This document shows, piece after piece, positions 1 through 7,910 of a stretch of 54,005 nucleotides of DNA. Made by a program: the position numbers and the translations under genes. The DNA lies in assembly GCA_937871435.1 (NCBI GenBank), contig CALMQM010000015.1, positions 1-54,005 on the forward strand, given 5' to 3'. This DNA is from an uncultured Bacteroidota bacterium (lineage in GTDB: Bacteria > Bacteroidota > Bacteroidia > AKYH767-A > 2013-40CM-41-45). Below the pieces are notes generated by a model. It was not told the DNA's origin and ran no database searches. It saw nothing but the letters and a program-made list of their open reading frames with translations. Each line of letters begins with the position of its first letter. Positions within the stretch are counted from its first letter, which is position 1.

Positions 1-54
1 GGTTGATGGTTGATGGTTGATGGTTGATGGTTGATGGTTGATGGTTGATGGTTG
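1..54. repeat. GGTTGAT heptanucleotide tandem repeat
   Basis: Seven perfect head-to-tail copies of the 7-bp unit GGTTGAT, then a partial GGTTGA. The array begins at the window edge, so its true length is unknown. It lies about 150 bp beyond the 3' end of the lipoprotein gene, in non-coding DNA. A 7-bp unit is not a multiple of three and is prone to slippage. Confidence 0.95.
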
Positions 55-145
55 AAAATAAATTTTATTTTTGTTTTGAAATCACAAAAATCCTTTGTCG
101 TTTAATTCATATTTTTTTACATGTACATTCATTTTATTTATGCAT

Positions 146-181
146 AAAAAAATCCGGACTGGATTAGTGCCTGTCCGGATT
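146..181 (-). terminator. Intrinsic terminator of the lipoprotein gene
   Basis: Inverted repeat AATCCGGAC (151-159) / GTCCGGATT (173-181) with a 13-nt loop. Read on the minus strand it is followed by a run of T (146-152). It lies 24 bp past the stop codon at 205. Confidence 0.85.
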
Positions 182-204
182 TTACATTTATTTTCTTTTA
201 AAAA

Positions 205-942
205 TTACTTCTGATCTCTTCCAAAATAAACATCAGGTTTACCGATCACTCCGGCTTCCATCATCACTTTTAGTCTTGCTGGGTTTAAAAGAGCGGCCTT
301 AGCCTGCGACAGATCTGTAATTCTGAACACAAGGTATACGAGTGAAGGATCATCAATTCCGCGGGCGAGGACACCATCTGTTAATCCGTCTTTCGATCTT
401 ATTTCCGGACCTTCGCTATCAAACGCTTTAAGCCAGGCATCAAAATCTTTTACTTTGTGAGAGATCTCTACGAAATCTCCCTTCTTCGCAATTTCTTCAC
501 TCATGCGCATAACCTGGATGAATTTAATATCCGGCGGAGAAATCACTCCTGCCTTGCTCATTATTTCTTTTAATTTCGGGTCGGTTGAAAATGATTTGGT
601 CTTAGCTACATCGTCAATCATGAATGGAATATCAATTTCATTTTGATTTTCGATTCCGCGCGCTAATCCAATCAAATGCATTCCGGCTGCATTTCTGTTT
701 ACACTGTCTGCATCAAAAAATGGACGCCATTTATCGTAGTCGGCAACAATGTGACGAATAACCATGGCATTGAAAGGGAGTGCAGGCATTGCTGATGCCT
801 GAGATTTTTCTTCCATTGCTGTTGCGGCAGTGGAATCAGTTTTCGCTTCATTGTCCGCAGGTTTGTTGTTGCCGCAGGCAAACAAGAGAGTTACCAAACC
901 CAGAGAGAGTATGAATTTGGCAGAAAACAGGTTTTTAATCAT
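205..942 (-). CDS. Lipoprotein with two repeated alpha/beta domains
   Basis: The protein has 245 residues. The N-terminus is a lipoprotein signal: basic start, hydrophobic stretch, then a lipobox LLFAC with the acceptor Cys near residue 23, so it should be membrane-anchored. A low-complexity linker rich in Ala, Asp, Glu and Ser follows. The rest is two copies of one domain of about 85 residues (roughly 60-145 and 155-243). Each copy has a 'V.D(Y/F)D.W...FD' start, a central 'LARGI(E/D)' and an end of the type 'K..M..AGVI..PD(I/V)'. That pattern suggests a duplicated dimeric alpha-beta-barrel (ABM-like) fold. No catalytic residues are evident and the function is unknown. It is divergent from the AraC gene and has its own terminator. 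Confidence 0.85.
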   Translation of the reverse strand: MIKNLFSAKFILSLGLVTLLFACGNNKPADNEAKTDSTAATAMEEKSQASAMPALPFNAMVIRHIVADYDKWRPFFDADSVNRNAAGMHLIGLARGIENQNEIDIPFMIDDVAKTKSFSTDPKLKEIMSKAGVISPPDIKFIQVMRMSEEIAKKGDFVEISHKVKDFDAWLKAFDSEGPEIRSKDGLTDGVLARGIDDPSLVYLVFRITDLSQAKAALLNPARLKVMMEAGVIGKPDVYFGRDQK

Positions 943-1278
943 TTTTAAAAAAATTAGAATTGTGTATCGCTTACTCTTTACGGTTTTCAGCTTCCCCGGG
1001 TGTTTTTGTTGCGTTTGATTTCAATAAGGGTAACGAATATAGGTTAAAAAACGAAGGTTTTGACAATTATGTCCAAGTCTTCCTGTAGCCGTTCACGGTA
1101 GTCCAATTCTTGTTTTTTACAATTTATATAAATCACAACTGCGCTTGCATTCCATCGGGAAATGCAATTAACATTCTCAAATTTCAATGTTTTCCGGTCA
1201 GATTTAATTATCTTAGATTCATTCAGACATTTCTCTTTCCTGAAAAATAATGCTGTCATTCCGACTAACAACCTCTGT

Positions 1279-2181
1279 GTGCTGAAAAATAAGAAAGACA
1301 TACTGAACATTGATACGCTTGAGAAATTTGAGCGGCTCATCAACCGTGATTCAAAGATCTACAACATGGATCTAATGGTGATGCCCGGAACATTGGAAGA
1401 CAAACACAAAAATTGCGATTCGATTCCTGCATTGCGCCGCCAATTCAACCTTATATATCTTTTGCTTGACGGAGAGCATGATGTAAAATTGGGAGCAGAT
1501 GATTTGCAATTGCAACCCAACGATTTGGTTATCGTTCCTGAAAATATGCTGTATGCCAGTGAACATATCAGAAACTGCAAAGGTTATTGCATACATTTCA
1601 AAGAGGAATTTCTTACACCACAACTTTCCAGATCGCTGAAAGACGAATTTCCATTTTTACATTTTGACGCGCCGCACATTATTAATCTCACTCCGGATGA
1701 AAGTGAAATCATCCAGCAAGCATTCAAAAATATCCTCACTGAGTTTCATGGTTCATCATTGGAGAAAGATTTTCTGATCCGAAACCTTGTGTTGATTTTA
1801 CTTTTCAGGGTGCGTGAAATTTATCGATTTAAAGTAGCGGAATTGAAAAACAAAACCAGTCGGCCTGAACAACTCGCGAATGCTTTTAAAGTAGCCGTAG
1901 AAAAACACTTTATTGAAATGAGGGCCGTACAGGATTATGCGAATCTTTTGAACATCTCTTCAAAACATCTATCGGAAGTAGTGAGTCAAACTTTTGGTCG
2001 TTCTCCACTGCAGATCATTCACGACATGCTTTTCCTTGAAGCCAAAGTACAACTTGGCTCTACTGACAAATCTGTCTCTGAAATCGCGCATTATCTGCGC
2101 TTTGAAGACCAGTCGCATTTTTCTCATTTCATCAAGAAAAAAACGGGGGAATCTCCTTTGACTTTGCGGAAGAAACGGTAA
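1279..2181 (+). CDS. AraC-family transcriptional regulator
   Basis: The C-terminal third (about the last 100 residues) is an AraC-type double helix-turn-helix, with 'YANLLNISSKHLSEVV' as the first HTH and 'VSEIAHYLRFEDQSHFSHFIKKKTG' split over the second HTH and the conserved tail. The N-terminal part is a cupin-like sensor ('GADDLQLQPNDLVIVPENM'). An in-frame ATG at 1162 would give 339 residues, but its first 39 residues look unstructured. I prefer GTG at 1279, giving 300 residues, the usual family length; no ribosome-binding site decides it. The gene is divergent from the lipoprotein gene, with the cupin gene just downstream, so it may regulate either one (inference). The ligand is unknown. 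Confidence 0.85.
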   Translation: MLKNKKDILNIDTLEKFERLINRDSKIYNMDLMVMPGTLEDKHKNCDSIPALRRQFNLIYLLLDGEHDVKLGADDLQLQPNDLVIVPENMLYASEHIRNCKGYCIHFKEEFLTPQLSRSLKDEFPFLHFDAPHIINLTPDESEIIQQAFKNILTEFHGSSLEKDFLIRNLVLILLFRVREIYRFKVAELKNKTSRPEQLANAFKVAVEKHFIEMRAVQDYANLLNISSKHLSEVVSQTFGRSPLQIIHDMLFLEAKVQLGSTDKSVSEIAHYLRFEDQSHFSHFIKKKTGESPLTLRKKR

Positions 2182-2259
2182 ATTATACATAAGTCGCCGA
2201 ACAAATTACAAGAATGCTTGTCGCTTCTCATCCATTTTTGCAAAATAAAAAACAAACAA

Positions 2260-2640
2260 ATGGAAACGATCAGCAACAAAACGAAAATGGCCGAATGGAA
2301 AAATTTCGGCAAGGCGGATGAAGTACGCGAATTCCCGAAAGGCAAACTGGAGTTGGTTAAAATCGGTGGCGCCACTATTGGCAGAGCGATTTTTGAACCG
2401 GGCTGGAAGTGGTCCACCTCCTTGCAACCATTGGCTAAAACGCATAGTTGTGAGGCGCCGCATTTCCAATACCATGTTTCAGGTGTTCTCCGGGTGAAGA
2501 TGGACGACGGAAGTGAATTTGACCTGAAAGCGGGCGATGTGTCATTACTTCCATCCGGTCATGATGCCTGGACGATAGGGAATGAACCGGCGGTGGTAGT
2601 CGATTTCCAGGGCATGATAGACTTTGCAAAAAATCTCTAA
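2260..2640 (+). CDS. Small cupin-domain protein
   Basis: A 126-residue single-domain cupin. The centre reads 'HSCEAPHFQYHVSGVLRVKMDDG' in two pieces and continues to 'FDLKAGDVSLLPSGHDAWTIGNEP', the two cupin motifs with the usual His, Glu and Gly positions partly kept. I chose ATG 2260 because the 14 codons upstream of it are not cupin-like and the conserved fold begins after it. It follows the AraC gene on the same strand by about 80 bp. Family members bind small ligands or metals; substrate and reaction cannot be read from the sequence. Possibly co-regulated with the AraC gene. Confidence 0.8.
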   Translation: METISNKTKMAEWKNFGKADEVREFPKGKLELVKIGGATIGRAIFEPGWKWSTSLQPLAKTHSCEAPHFQYHVSGVLRVKMDDGSEFDLKAGDVSLLPSGHDAWTIGNEPAVVVDFQGMIDFAKNL

Positions 2641-2805
2641 CTCATTTGTGTTTCAAACTCCTCAGAAGAAAGCTTAGAGAAGTATTTTGGATTTTTTTCC
2701 ATCAAAACAAGCATGAAAAAACGATAATATTTTTGTCTTATTTAACAGAACACTGGAGAAACCATTATCCTTGAGCAGTCCCAAGGATGTTTCTTATAAC
2801 TATTC

Positions 2806-2871
2806 AGAAAAACTGATTGTGATAATTCTCGAGATATGATTCGAAGGAGAAATATTTCAATCAGTTTTTCT
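2806..2871 (-). terminator. Large stem-loop at the 3' end of the orphan membrane gene
   Basis: A perfect 14-bp inverted repeat: AGAAAAACTGATTG (2806-2819) and CAATCAGTTTTTCT (2858-2871), with a 38-nt loop. The right arm overlaps the last codons and TGA of the 2857-3291 gene. On the minus-strand transcript the second arm ends in TTTTTCT, so it resembles an intrinsic terminator with an unusually long loop. A smaller TTCTC/GAGAA pair lies inside the loop. Confidence 0.55.
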
Positions 2872-3291
2872 ATTTATTAAGTCCGCTTTCATTTTTCTGA
2901 AATTTCTCAAGGAGAAAATGAAGACCAGAAAAAATGGAATTGCACTCGACAGAATTTTCATTTTCATTCCCAAGAGACCAATGAATAGAATGAAAAGCAA
3001 GAGCACTGCCAGGCTCCACATACCGACCAAGGACCAACTGCGTGAAGGTTGTTTTTGAAAAAGTGTGATCAGGAGAATAATTTGTCCGAACAAAGGCAAC
3101 AATACAAATGGATGGAAAACGGAAACAGGATCTGTAAATAATTTTGACAGTATTTCCGATTCTATTTGAAATAAAAACATGTGCGTATCTCTCCCCCACT
3201 CCAGATATCCGATGAGTGATGTAAATATCAATGCGGCGTTAAGTAATTTTAATTTTGATGTCACGGGAATAATTAGAGATTTTAAAATCAA
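2857..3291 (-). CDS. Small multi-pass membrane protein of unknown function
   Basis: A 144-residue protein with about four hydrophobic segments (near residues 16-28, 62-80, 86-110 and 113-130) and a short basic/polar C-terminal tail. I recognise no family. The reading frame opens at TTG 3291; a GTG nine codons further in is an alternative. The gene stands alone, with a 16-bp-stem hairpin just upstream (3307-3350) and a 14-bp-stem hairpin over its stop codon. Predicted inner-membrane protein; function unknown. Confidence 0.6.
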   Translation of the reverse strand: MILKSLIIPVTSKLKLLNAALIFTSLIGYLEWGRDTHMFLFQIESEILSKLFTDPVSVFHPFVLLPLFGQIILLITLFQKQPSRSWSLVGMWSLAVLLLFILFIGLLGMKMKILSSAIPFFLVFIFSLRNFRKMKADLINRKTD

Positions 3292-3306
3292 AATAAACTA
3301 ACTATA

Positions 3307-3350
3307 ATGTCAGCGTAAACAATTTTACGAATATTTGTTTACGCTGACAT
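3307..3350. repeat. 16-bp perfect inverted repeat (hairpin)
   Basis: ATGTCAGCGTAAACAA (3307-3322) and its exact reverse complement (3335-3350) flank a 12-nt loop. It lies 15 bp upstream of the 2857-3291 gene start and about 170 bp past the stop of the DUF4199 gene. No T-run follows either arm, so a plain intrinsic terminator is unlikely. A second weaker dyad, ATTATCAA (3369-3376) / TTGATAAT (3394-3401), lies next to it. Confidence 0.85.
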
Positions 3351-3518
3351 CAATACTTTGAATTTATCATTATCAAACCTTGTTGAAGACCTCTTGATAA
3401 TTCATCTAAGGGCATCTCTAAAGATTAATTGTCAGATGTAGCGCTATTCAGACAACTTTAATTTGTACAAAAAAGAAATTTACAATGAATTCCCACCAGG
3501 TAAACTAATCTTTAATCT

Positions 3519-4058
3519 CTATATTTCGGCAGGTGCTGTCTTCCTTTTCAGGATTAAGGAACTGATCAGCGTTACCAGAAGTCCGACCGGCAAAATCTCG
3601 AGGTAGGTCATCAACGCGTTGAAAAACGGATTTTTGTACATGATGGCGAAATCGGCCATTTCTTTGGTCTTGGCTTCTATTTCCTGTGCCGCTGCTCCGC
3701 TTGCCTTGAGTTGCTCAATGGTGTGTGCGGAATATTTCTCGAGGAAATCAGGAATGAAGAAAAAGTAGTCGATAAGCCAGGCGAAAACATAAATGGTAGA
3801 AGCAATCAACACGATCATGGAACCAATTTTGAACGCCTTTCCAAAGCTGATCACTCCATCGTTGAACTTATTTCTGTAATTCCGGATTCCAACAAAGACC
3901 AGGGAAAACGCAATGAGCATGGACGCATAGCCAATGAGCATGCTTGTGTCGTAATCGACGCTGCCTTCACAGTGGCTCATGTTGTTGACTGAAAACAACA
4001 TCATGCATGAAACAATGATGCCTGCGATAATACCGTAAATAAGAATGTTCTTTTTCAT
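3519..4058 (-). CDS. DUF4199 family membrane protein
   Basis: A 179-residue integral membrane protein with four predicted helices (about 5-23, 38-60, 77-100 and 150-172) and a charged loop with acidic and amide residues between helices 3 and 4 (about 105-140). Layout and size match the DUF4199 family, common in Bacteroidota and without known function. ATG 4058 places the first helix at the N-terminus. The membrane-anchored LuxR regulator lies upstream on the same strand (gap about 190 bp), so the two may be functionally linked; this is inference from position only. Confidence 0.8.
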   Translation of the reverse strand: MKKNILIYGIIAGIIVSCMMLFSVNNMSHCEGSVDYDTSMLIGYASMLIAFSLVFVGIRNYRNKFNDGVISFGKAFKIGSMIVLIASTIYVFAWLIDYFFFIPDFLEKYSAHTIEQLKASGAAAQEIEAKTKEMADFAIMYKNPFFNALMTYLEILPVGLLVTLISSLILKRKTAPAEI

Positions 4059-4246
4059 GTTTTAGATTTGGTTTTTAAGTTCAGATTCATGCCCGGTTCT
4101 ATTCAATCCAACTGATCAACAGAAGAAATGATTTCGAAAAAGCTTCGCGAAAATGATCTGATTCCCAAAAATTTCTCTCATACTTTCGGCTATTTATTCC
4201 TTTTTTATTGATTTTCATACCAAAGTAGGAAAGAACAGTTCGAAAC

Positions 4247-4747
4247 TCAAAGTATGAGATTCAGTCTCCTGGCTTTATCTACCGCCTGAGTTCGTCTCTT
4301 TACATCCAGTTTCGAAAAAAGATTTTGGTTGTGTGATTTAACTGTACTAAGGGAAACAAACAAACTGGAAGCAATTTCTTCATTGCTGAGACCTTTAGCC
4401 ATCAGGTCTAGAATTTCCAACTCCCGCTTGCTGAGCTGCAATTCAGAGATCAAGGCTGAGTTGAGAACGCGATTTTCCGGGTTTGCGACCGCTACCTCTT
4501 TTTCCACAATCACCGTTTCAATCTTTGGTTTGGAAAGTTTCAAAGCAAGCCATATTCCCAGAGCAGTGAAAATTACAGCAATGAACCCGACATACAACTC
4601 AAAGGAATGGTCAAAAATGATATACCGAAGTTCCAGCCATTTTAGCAAAAACATCAATATCGCCAAAGCAAGGCCATACAAAAGTGTGCCTTTGTGTTGT
4701 AGTATGAAATTTTTGTTCAAGGATATTCTCACTTCTATTGTTTCCAT
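4247..4747 (-). CDS. Membrane-tethered LuxR-type transcriptional regulator
   Basis: A 166-residue protein with two transmembrane helices (about 20-44 and 50-69), a short linker and a C-terminal LuxR/GerE helix-turn-helix ('LSKRELEILDLMAKGLSNEE', then 'STVKSHNQNLFSKLDVK'). There is no receiver, autoinducer or ATPase domain. The DNA-binding domain would sit on the cytoplasmic side of the membrane. The frame stays open to 4885, which would overlap the reductase gene; ATG 4747 is preferred because the extra 46 residues are not protein-like and the shorter form leaves a normal gap. It probably controls neighbouring genes such as DUF4199 (inference). The signal it senses is unknown. Confidence 0.85.
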   Translation of the reverse strand: METIEVRISLNKNFILQHKGTLLYGLALAILMFLLKWLELRYIIFDHSFELYVGFIAVIFTALGIWLALKLSKPKIETVIVEKEVAVANPENRVLNSALISELQLSKRELEILDLMAKGLSNEEIASSLFVSLSTVKSHNQNLFSKLDVKRRTQAVDKARRLNLIL

Positions 4748-4841
4748 TTCCCGATTTCTGATACCAGAAATTGCAGGTAGAATTACATTTCCGAAGCCGG
4801 AAAAATAGCAAAATATTTTCTCTTGCAGGTCCGGTGCTTTC

Positions 4842-5402
4842 TCATGAAGCTTTAAGTTCCGGAGTATAATAAAAAACGACAGCACCGGAGCCGAGTGTTT
4901 TCATTTTGAAAAGATTCAGTTTTGTTGATTCCGTTTGATCCCTGAACAATTTTAAACCCTTTCCGGCAACCACCGGATGCACACACAACTGATACTCATC
5001 GATGAGTCTGAGCTTTGTGAGTGTGTTGATCAGGGAGGGGCTACCTACAAGAATATCTTTACCCGGTTCTTGCCGAAGAGCGGTTACTTCTTCTTCCGGA
5101 CTTCGCTTTGTTAAATGCGCGCTTGACCAGTTAATTTTCAGGTCACTTTTGGAAAATACTATTTTCGGCAGGCGATCAATGGTAGCGGCAAAATCATCGA
5201 GATCTTTCTGACCTGTCGGATTTTTCAGAATAGCAGGCCAGGCATCTTCCATCAGCTGGTAGGTGATTCTTCCATACAACAAAACTTCGGCAGTGTTTAG
5301 CAATTCAGTATAATGATCATGTAACTCCGCATCCGCAATGCCATAAGTGTGATCACAATATCCATCCAGTGTCATGTTCATTGCGGCAATCACTTTTCTC
5401 AT
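4842..5402 (-). CDS. Dihydrofolate reductase-like (RibD C-terminal) protein
   Basis: A 186-residue protein of the RibD_C/DHFR-like superfamily. The start 'MRKVIAAMNMTLDGY' is the classic first strand and loop. 'LLYGRITYQLMEDAWP' and 'PKIVFSKSDL' match the nucleotide-binding core, and 'KDILVGSPSLINTLTKLRLIDEYQLCVHPVV' (split around the G-S-P loop) is the diagnostic C-terminal motif. Stand-alone members are predicted NADPH-dependent reductases whose substrate is usually unknown. This is not a true riboflavin RibD because the deaminase domain is absent. The next gene downstream is the LuxR regulator. Confidence 0.88.
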   Translation of the reverse strand: MRKVIAAMNMTLDGYCDHTYGIADAELHDHYTELLNTAEVLLYGRITYQLMEDAWPAILKNPTGQKDLDDFAATIDRLPKIVFSKSDLKINWSSAHLTKRSPEEEVTALRQEPGKDILVGSPSLINTLTKLRLIDEYQLCVHPVVAGKGLKLFRDQTESTKLNLFKMKTLGSGAVVFYYTPELKAS

Positions 5403-5492
5403 TGAAATTGTTTTAAAAATCAGTCGTAAGATTGTATTTTAGAATGGAATCTTTTTCGGAATACTGTGTCCTTAAATAATTTAAAGACGAAA

Positions 5493-5999
5493 TCATGTAC
5501 GCGTAAATGAACTATTCACCGGAACGCCTTTCGACAAGGTTTGAAAAACTACACAATATCTTTCTGTAAGTTTTGCAAGGGATTGCATTTGCTCATCCGT
5601 TGCCTGTGTATTCAGTTCAAACATCAGTCGGATAGCTTTGAATCCAACAGGAGCATCTTTTGATACGCCCAGTGTTCCTCGAAAATCCAAATCACCCTCG
5701 GCTTTTACTGTTCCGGCTACAATGTCAATTCCGAGAGATGTAGAAACAGCCTGCAGTGTTACACCCGCGCAGGCAACCAAAGCTTCCAGGAGCATATCAC
5801 CCGAACATGAGAGGAAGCCATTCCCTCCTGTTGCACTGTGTAATCCTGCTTCCACTATTGCTTTGCCGGTATCTACTTTGCAGGAAATATTCTCTCCTAA
5901 TTTTCCTTTCGCTTTTAGTGTGATGATGGCCGTTTCAGGTTGTTCTTTGTATTTCTGTTTCAGAGGCGCCTGAATATTTTTTAGATCTTCTGCTTTCAT
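5493..5999 (-). CDS. OsmC-family peroxiredoxin-like protein
   Basis: A 168-residue protein with the OsmC/Ohr fold. The two redox cysteines are present: Cys77 in 'LEALVACAGVTLQAV' and Cys149 in 'TERYCVVFQTL'. Family members reduce organic hydroperoxides with a dithiol pair, or act as uncharacterised stress proteins; the length and motifs fit the OsmC/YhfA side better than Ohr. It should be cytoplasmic, as there is no signal peptide. It lies just past the stop codon of the secreted protein gene 6022-7448 (22 bp), so it may be read from the same transcript. Confidence 0.88.
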   Translation of the reverse strand: MKAEDLKNIQAPLKQKYKEQPETAIITLKAKGKLGENISCKVDTGKAIVEAGLHSATGGNGFLSCSGDMLLEALVACAGVTLQAVSTSLGIDIVAGTVKAEGDLDFRGTLGVSKDAPVGFKAIRLMFELNTQATDEQMQSLAKLTERYCVVFQTLSKGVPVNSSFTRT

Positions 6000-6021
6000 G
6001 ACAATTTTTCTTTAGAAGGCA

Positions 6022-7448
6022 CTATTCAGCTATATCAGATATCACTATAAATTTACCGGTAGAGTTTCCGCGATCCGATTGCACCTGATAAAAGTACATT
6101 CCATTTTTCCAGTTTGCACAGTCGAGAAAGAAATAATCAGTAACAACATCTTCCGCATGATAAACAAGTTGTCCCTGAGTATTAAATATTTTCAGAAATA
6201 TTTTTTTCCGGCTGTGATTTTCGAGTTTCAATGTAAAGCCGGAATAGGCTGGATTTGGATATACAACCGAGGAGATTTCGGAAGGATCATGGTTAAATCC
6301 GGTATTGAAATCAATTTTGAATTTCATCACATGAGCCTGCCATCGATTCCCGTGCAAATAAAATCCACCCCAGTTTTGCAATTGATAATCGTCCACATCA
6401 TAGGAAACAATCAGGGTATCATTTACTCTCGTAAGATATGGCCGGTTCGCGTTGTAGTCGGTTGTGAATAAAGGAGGAGAAGAAAACTGAACGAAATTAC
6501 TGTAGTTGGTGATCACTGTGTCATAGACAAGGTTCCAGTTCGCGTCGTATATGGCCAGTGTAATGTTGCCGGCCTGGTGGGTATGCCCCGAATGATAGGA
6601 CAAATAAAAATAAGTACCATCCCAAAGTAAACCCTGACTCCATTGTCCGTCGTTGTTCAAAGGAATGGAATCAATAAAATTCCAGTTGTTGTCGTATTGA
6701 TATACGTTCAGATTGAAATTCGGATTTGTGGGACCTTTCCATTTATCAAATGTCACGATGTTGTATCTATTGTTTGCATAAATACAACTTGAACCCCAGG
6801 GAGTGAAAATTTCATTCAGATAAACCGGACTTGCAAGTGGAGTCAATGATGTATCGTATTCCCATTTATGCATCACCGGTTGCCAGGATGTATCCTGAAG
6901 AGGCATGGTAGGATGCAGCACTCCTGACTGGTGAAATGCTCCGATGATCAATTTACCATTCGTGTAATTCAACATCATGTCTGCTTTGCTGTCGCTGGAG
7001 TCAATCGGAAAAACTACTGAACTCAACAAATTGAAATTCTCATCATACTTCGACAATTTATAGGACCAGGAAGCCGGTGCTCCGGTAACGTGATAGTAGT
7101 TTGTTCCTATCATCAGCATTGCAAAATCACCCACATTCCCTGCGAAGCCTGAAAGTACACCATGGTTGCCGGTCGGATTGAAGTCCGCATCGTATTCATG
7201 CCATGAAAACTGCTGATTATTTGCGGAATTAGGTCTGCCGGCATATACGGTATAATATTTATCCCGAACAGGATGGTAAAAGGTTCTGCAAAAAACACCC
7301 GATGTATCCTCGCTATTAGGTGTTAACTGATCATGACTCAGAAAAGTCAATTGTACCTGAGCAGTGCTTGTCAGAATATTGAACAGAATAATCAGCAGCA
7401 GCAACACATACTTTGTGTTGTGATTTTTTCTAATAAGAAAAGTCTCAT
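6022..7448 (-). CDS. Secreted propeller-like protein with T9SS sorting domain (start disrupted)
   Basis: From the signal peptide onward the frame encodes about 470 residues: hydrophobic core 'YVLLLLIILFNILTSTAQ', then a beta-rich region with repeated 'YD..(F/W)N' units ('EYDADFNPTG', 'KYDENFNLLS', 'QYDNNWNFID', 'IYDANWNLVY') like blades of a beta-propeller. It ends in a T9SS type A sorting domain ('SSVVYPNPAYSGFTLKLEN' to 'NGMYFYQVQS'). The frame has no ATG at the right place: the nearest in-frame ATGs lie deep inside the preceding VOC gene. An ATG at 7448 that overlaps the VOC stop (ATGA) is one base out of frame, and a one-base change in the A6 run at 7424-7429 would join it to the signal peptide. 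Function unknown; probably surface-exposed or secreted. Confidence 0.75.
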
Positions 7449-7861
7449 TTTGCTTTCTTTTCTCCAAGTGAAAACCAGTTCCCGGAGTCATCGATAAACA
7501 GTGCTTCATATCCATAAAATTCTTTTGTTGGTGGCTTCTTAAATACAACACCTTTCGCTTTCAATTCCTCGTATGTCGCGAGCAAATTGTTGCACTCAAA
7601 TACTCCAAAACCAAAAGTTCCTTTGCTCACAAGTTCTCTCATCATACCAGCTGATTCTTTGGTGAACATCATTCCTTCGTCAATCGACATTAGAGAAATT
7701 TCGAGATCGGGTTGTTCCGGTGGACATACAGTCAGCCATCGCATATTTTTTCCCATTGAGGCATCTGTGTGTACCTTAAAGCCAAGCTTATTCACATAAA
7801 ATTCGTAAGCGCTATTCTGGTTCAGAACAAATACAGAGACATGATTTAGTTTCGTGATCAT
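7445..7861 (-). CDS. VOC/glyoxalase-family protein
   Basis: A 138-residue single vicinal-oxygen-chelate domain pair: 'LNHVSVFVLNQNSAYEFYVN' opens the first beta-alpha-beta-beta-beta half and 'GVFECNNLLATYEELKAKGV' the second, ending with 'LFIDDSGNWFSL'. Proteins of this type in Bacteroidota are annotated as glyoxalase/bleomycin-resistance/extradiol dioxygenase superfamily members; the actual substrate is unknown. The AraC gene lies 49 bp upstream on the same strand, a recurrent AraC-VOC arrangement, so it is likely the regulator. The stop codon overlaps a possible ATG of the secreted protein gene downstream. Confidence 0.88.
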   Translation of the reverse strand: MITKLNHVSVFVLNQNSAYEFYVNKLGFKVHTDASMGKNMRWLTVCPPEQPDLEISLMSIDEGMMFTKESAGMMRELVSKGTFGFGVFECNNLLATYEELKAKGVVFKKPPTKEFYGYEALFIDDSGNWFSLGEKKAK

Positions 7862-7910
7862 AATATTGTTTTTTGTTCAGGCAAATCTCTCCGATTTATT
7901 TATGTGTGGC

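Noticed and set aside
2806..3350. Miniature transposon (MITE) around the orphan membrane gene
   Set aside because: The two flanking inverted repeats differ from each other, so they are not terminal repeats of one element, and no target-site duplication was seen. Kept only as a finding about hairpins.
4748..4885. Longer start for the LuxR-type gene
   Set aside because: The extra 46 residues are not conserved-looking and would overlap the reductase gene; ATG 4747 directly precedes the membrane helices.
6079..6471. Open frame of 130 codons on the plus strand opposite the secreted protein gene
   Set aside because: The minus-strand frame carries a clear T9SS sorting domain; the antisense frame has no recognisable features.
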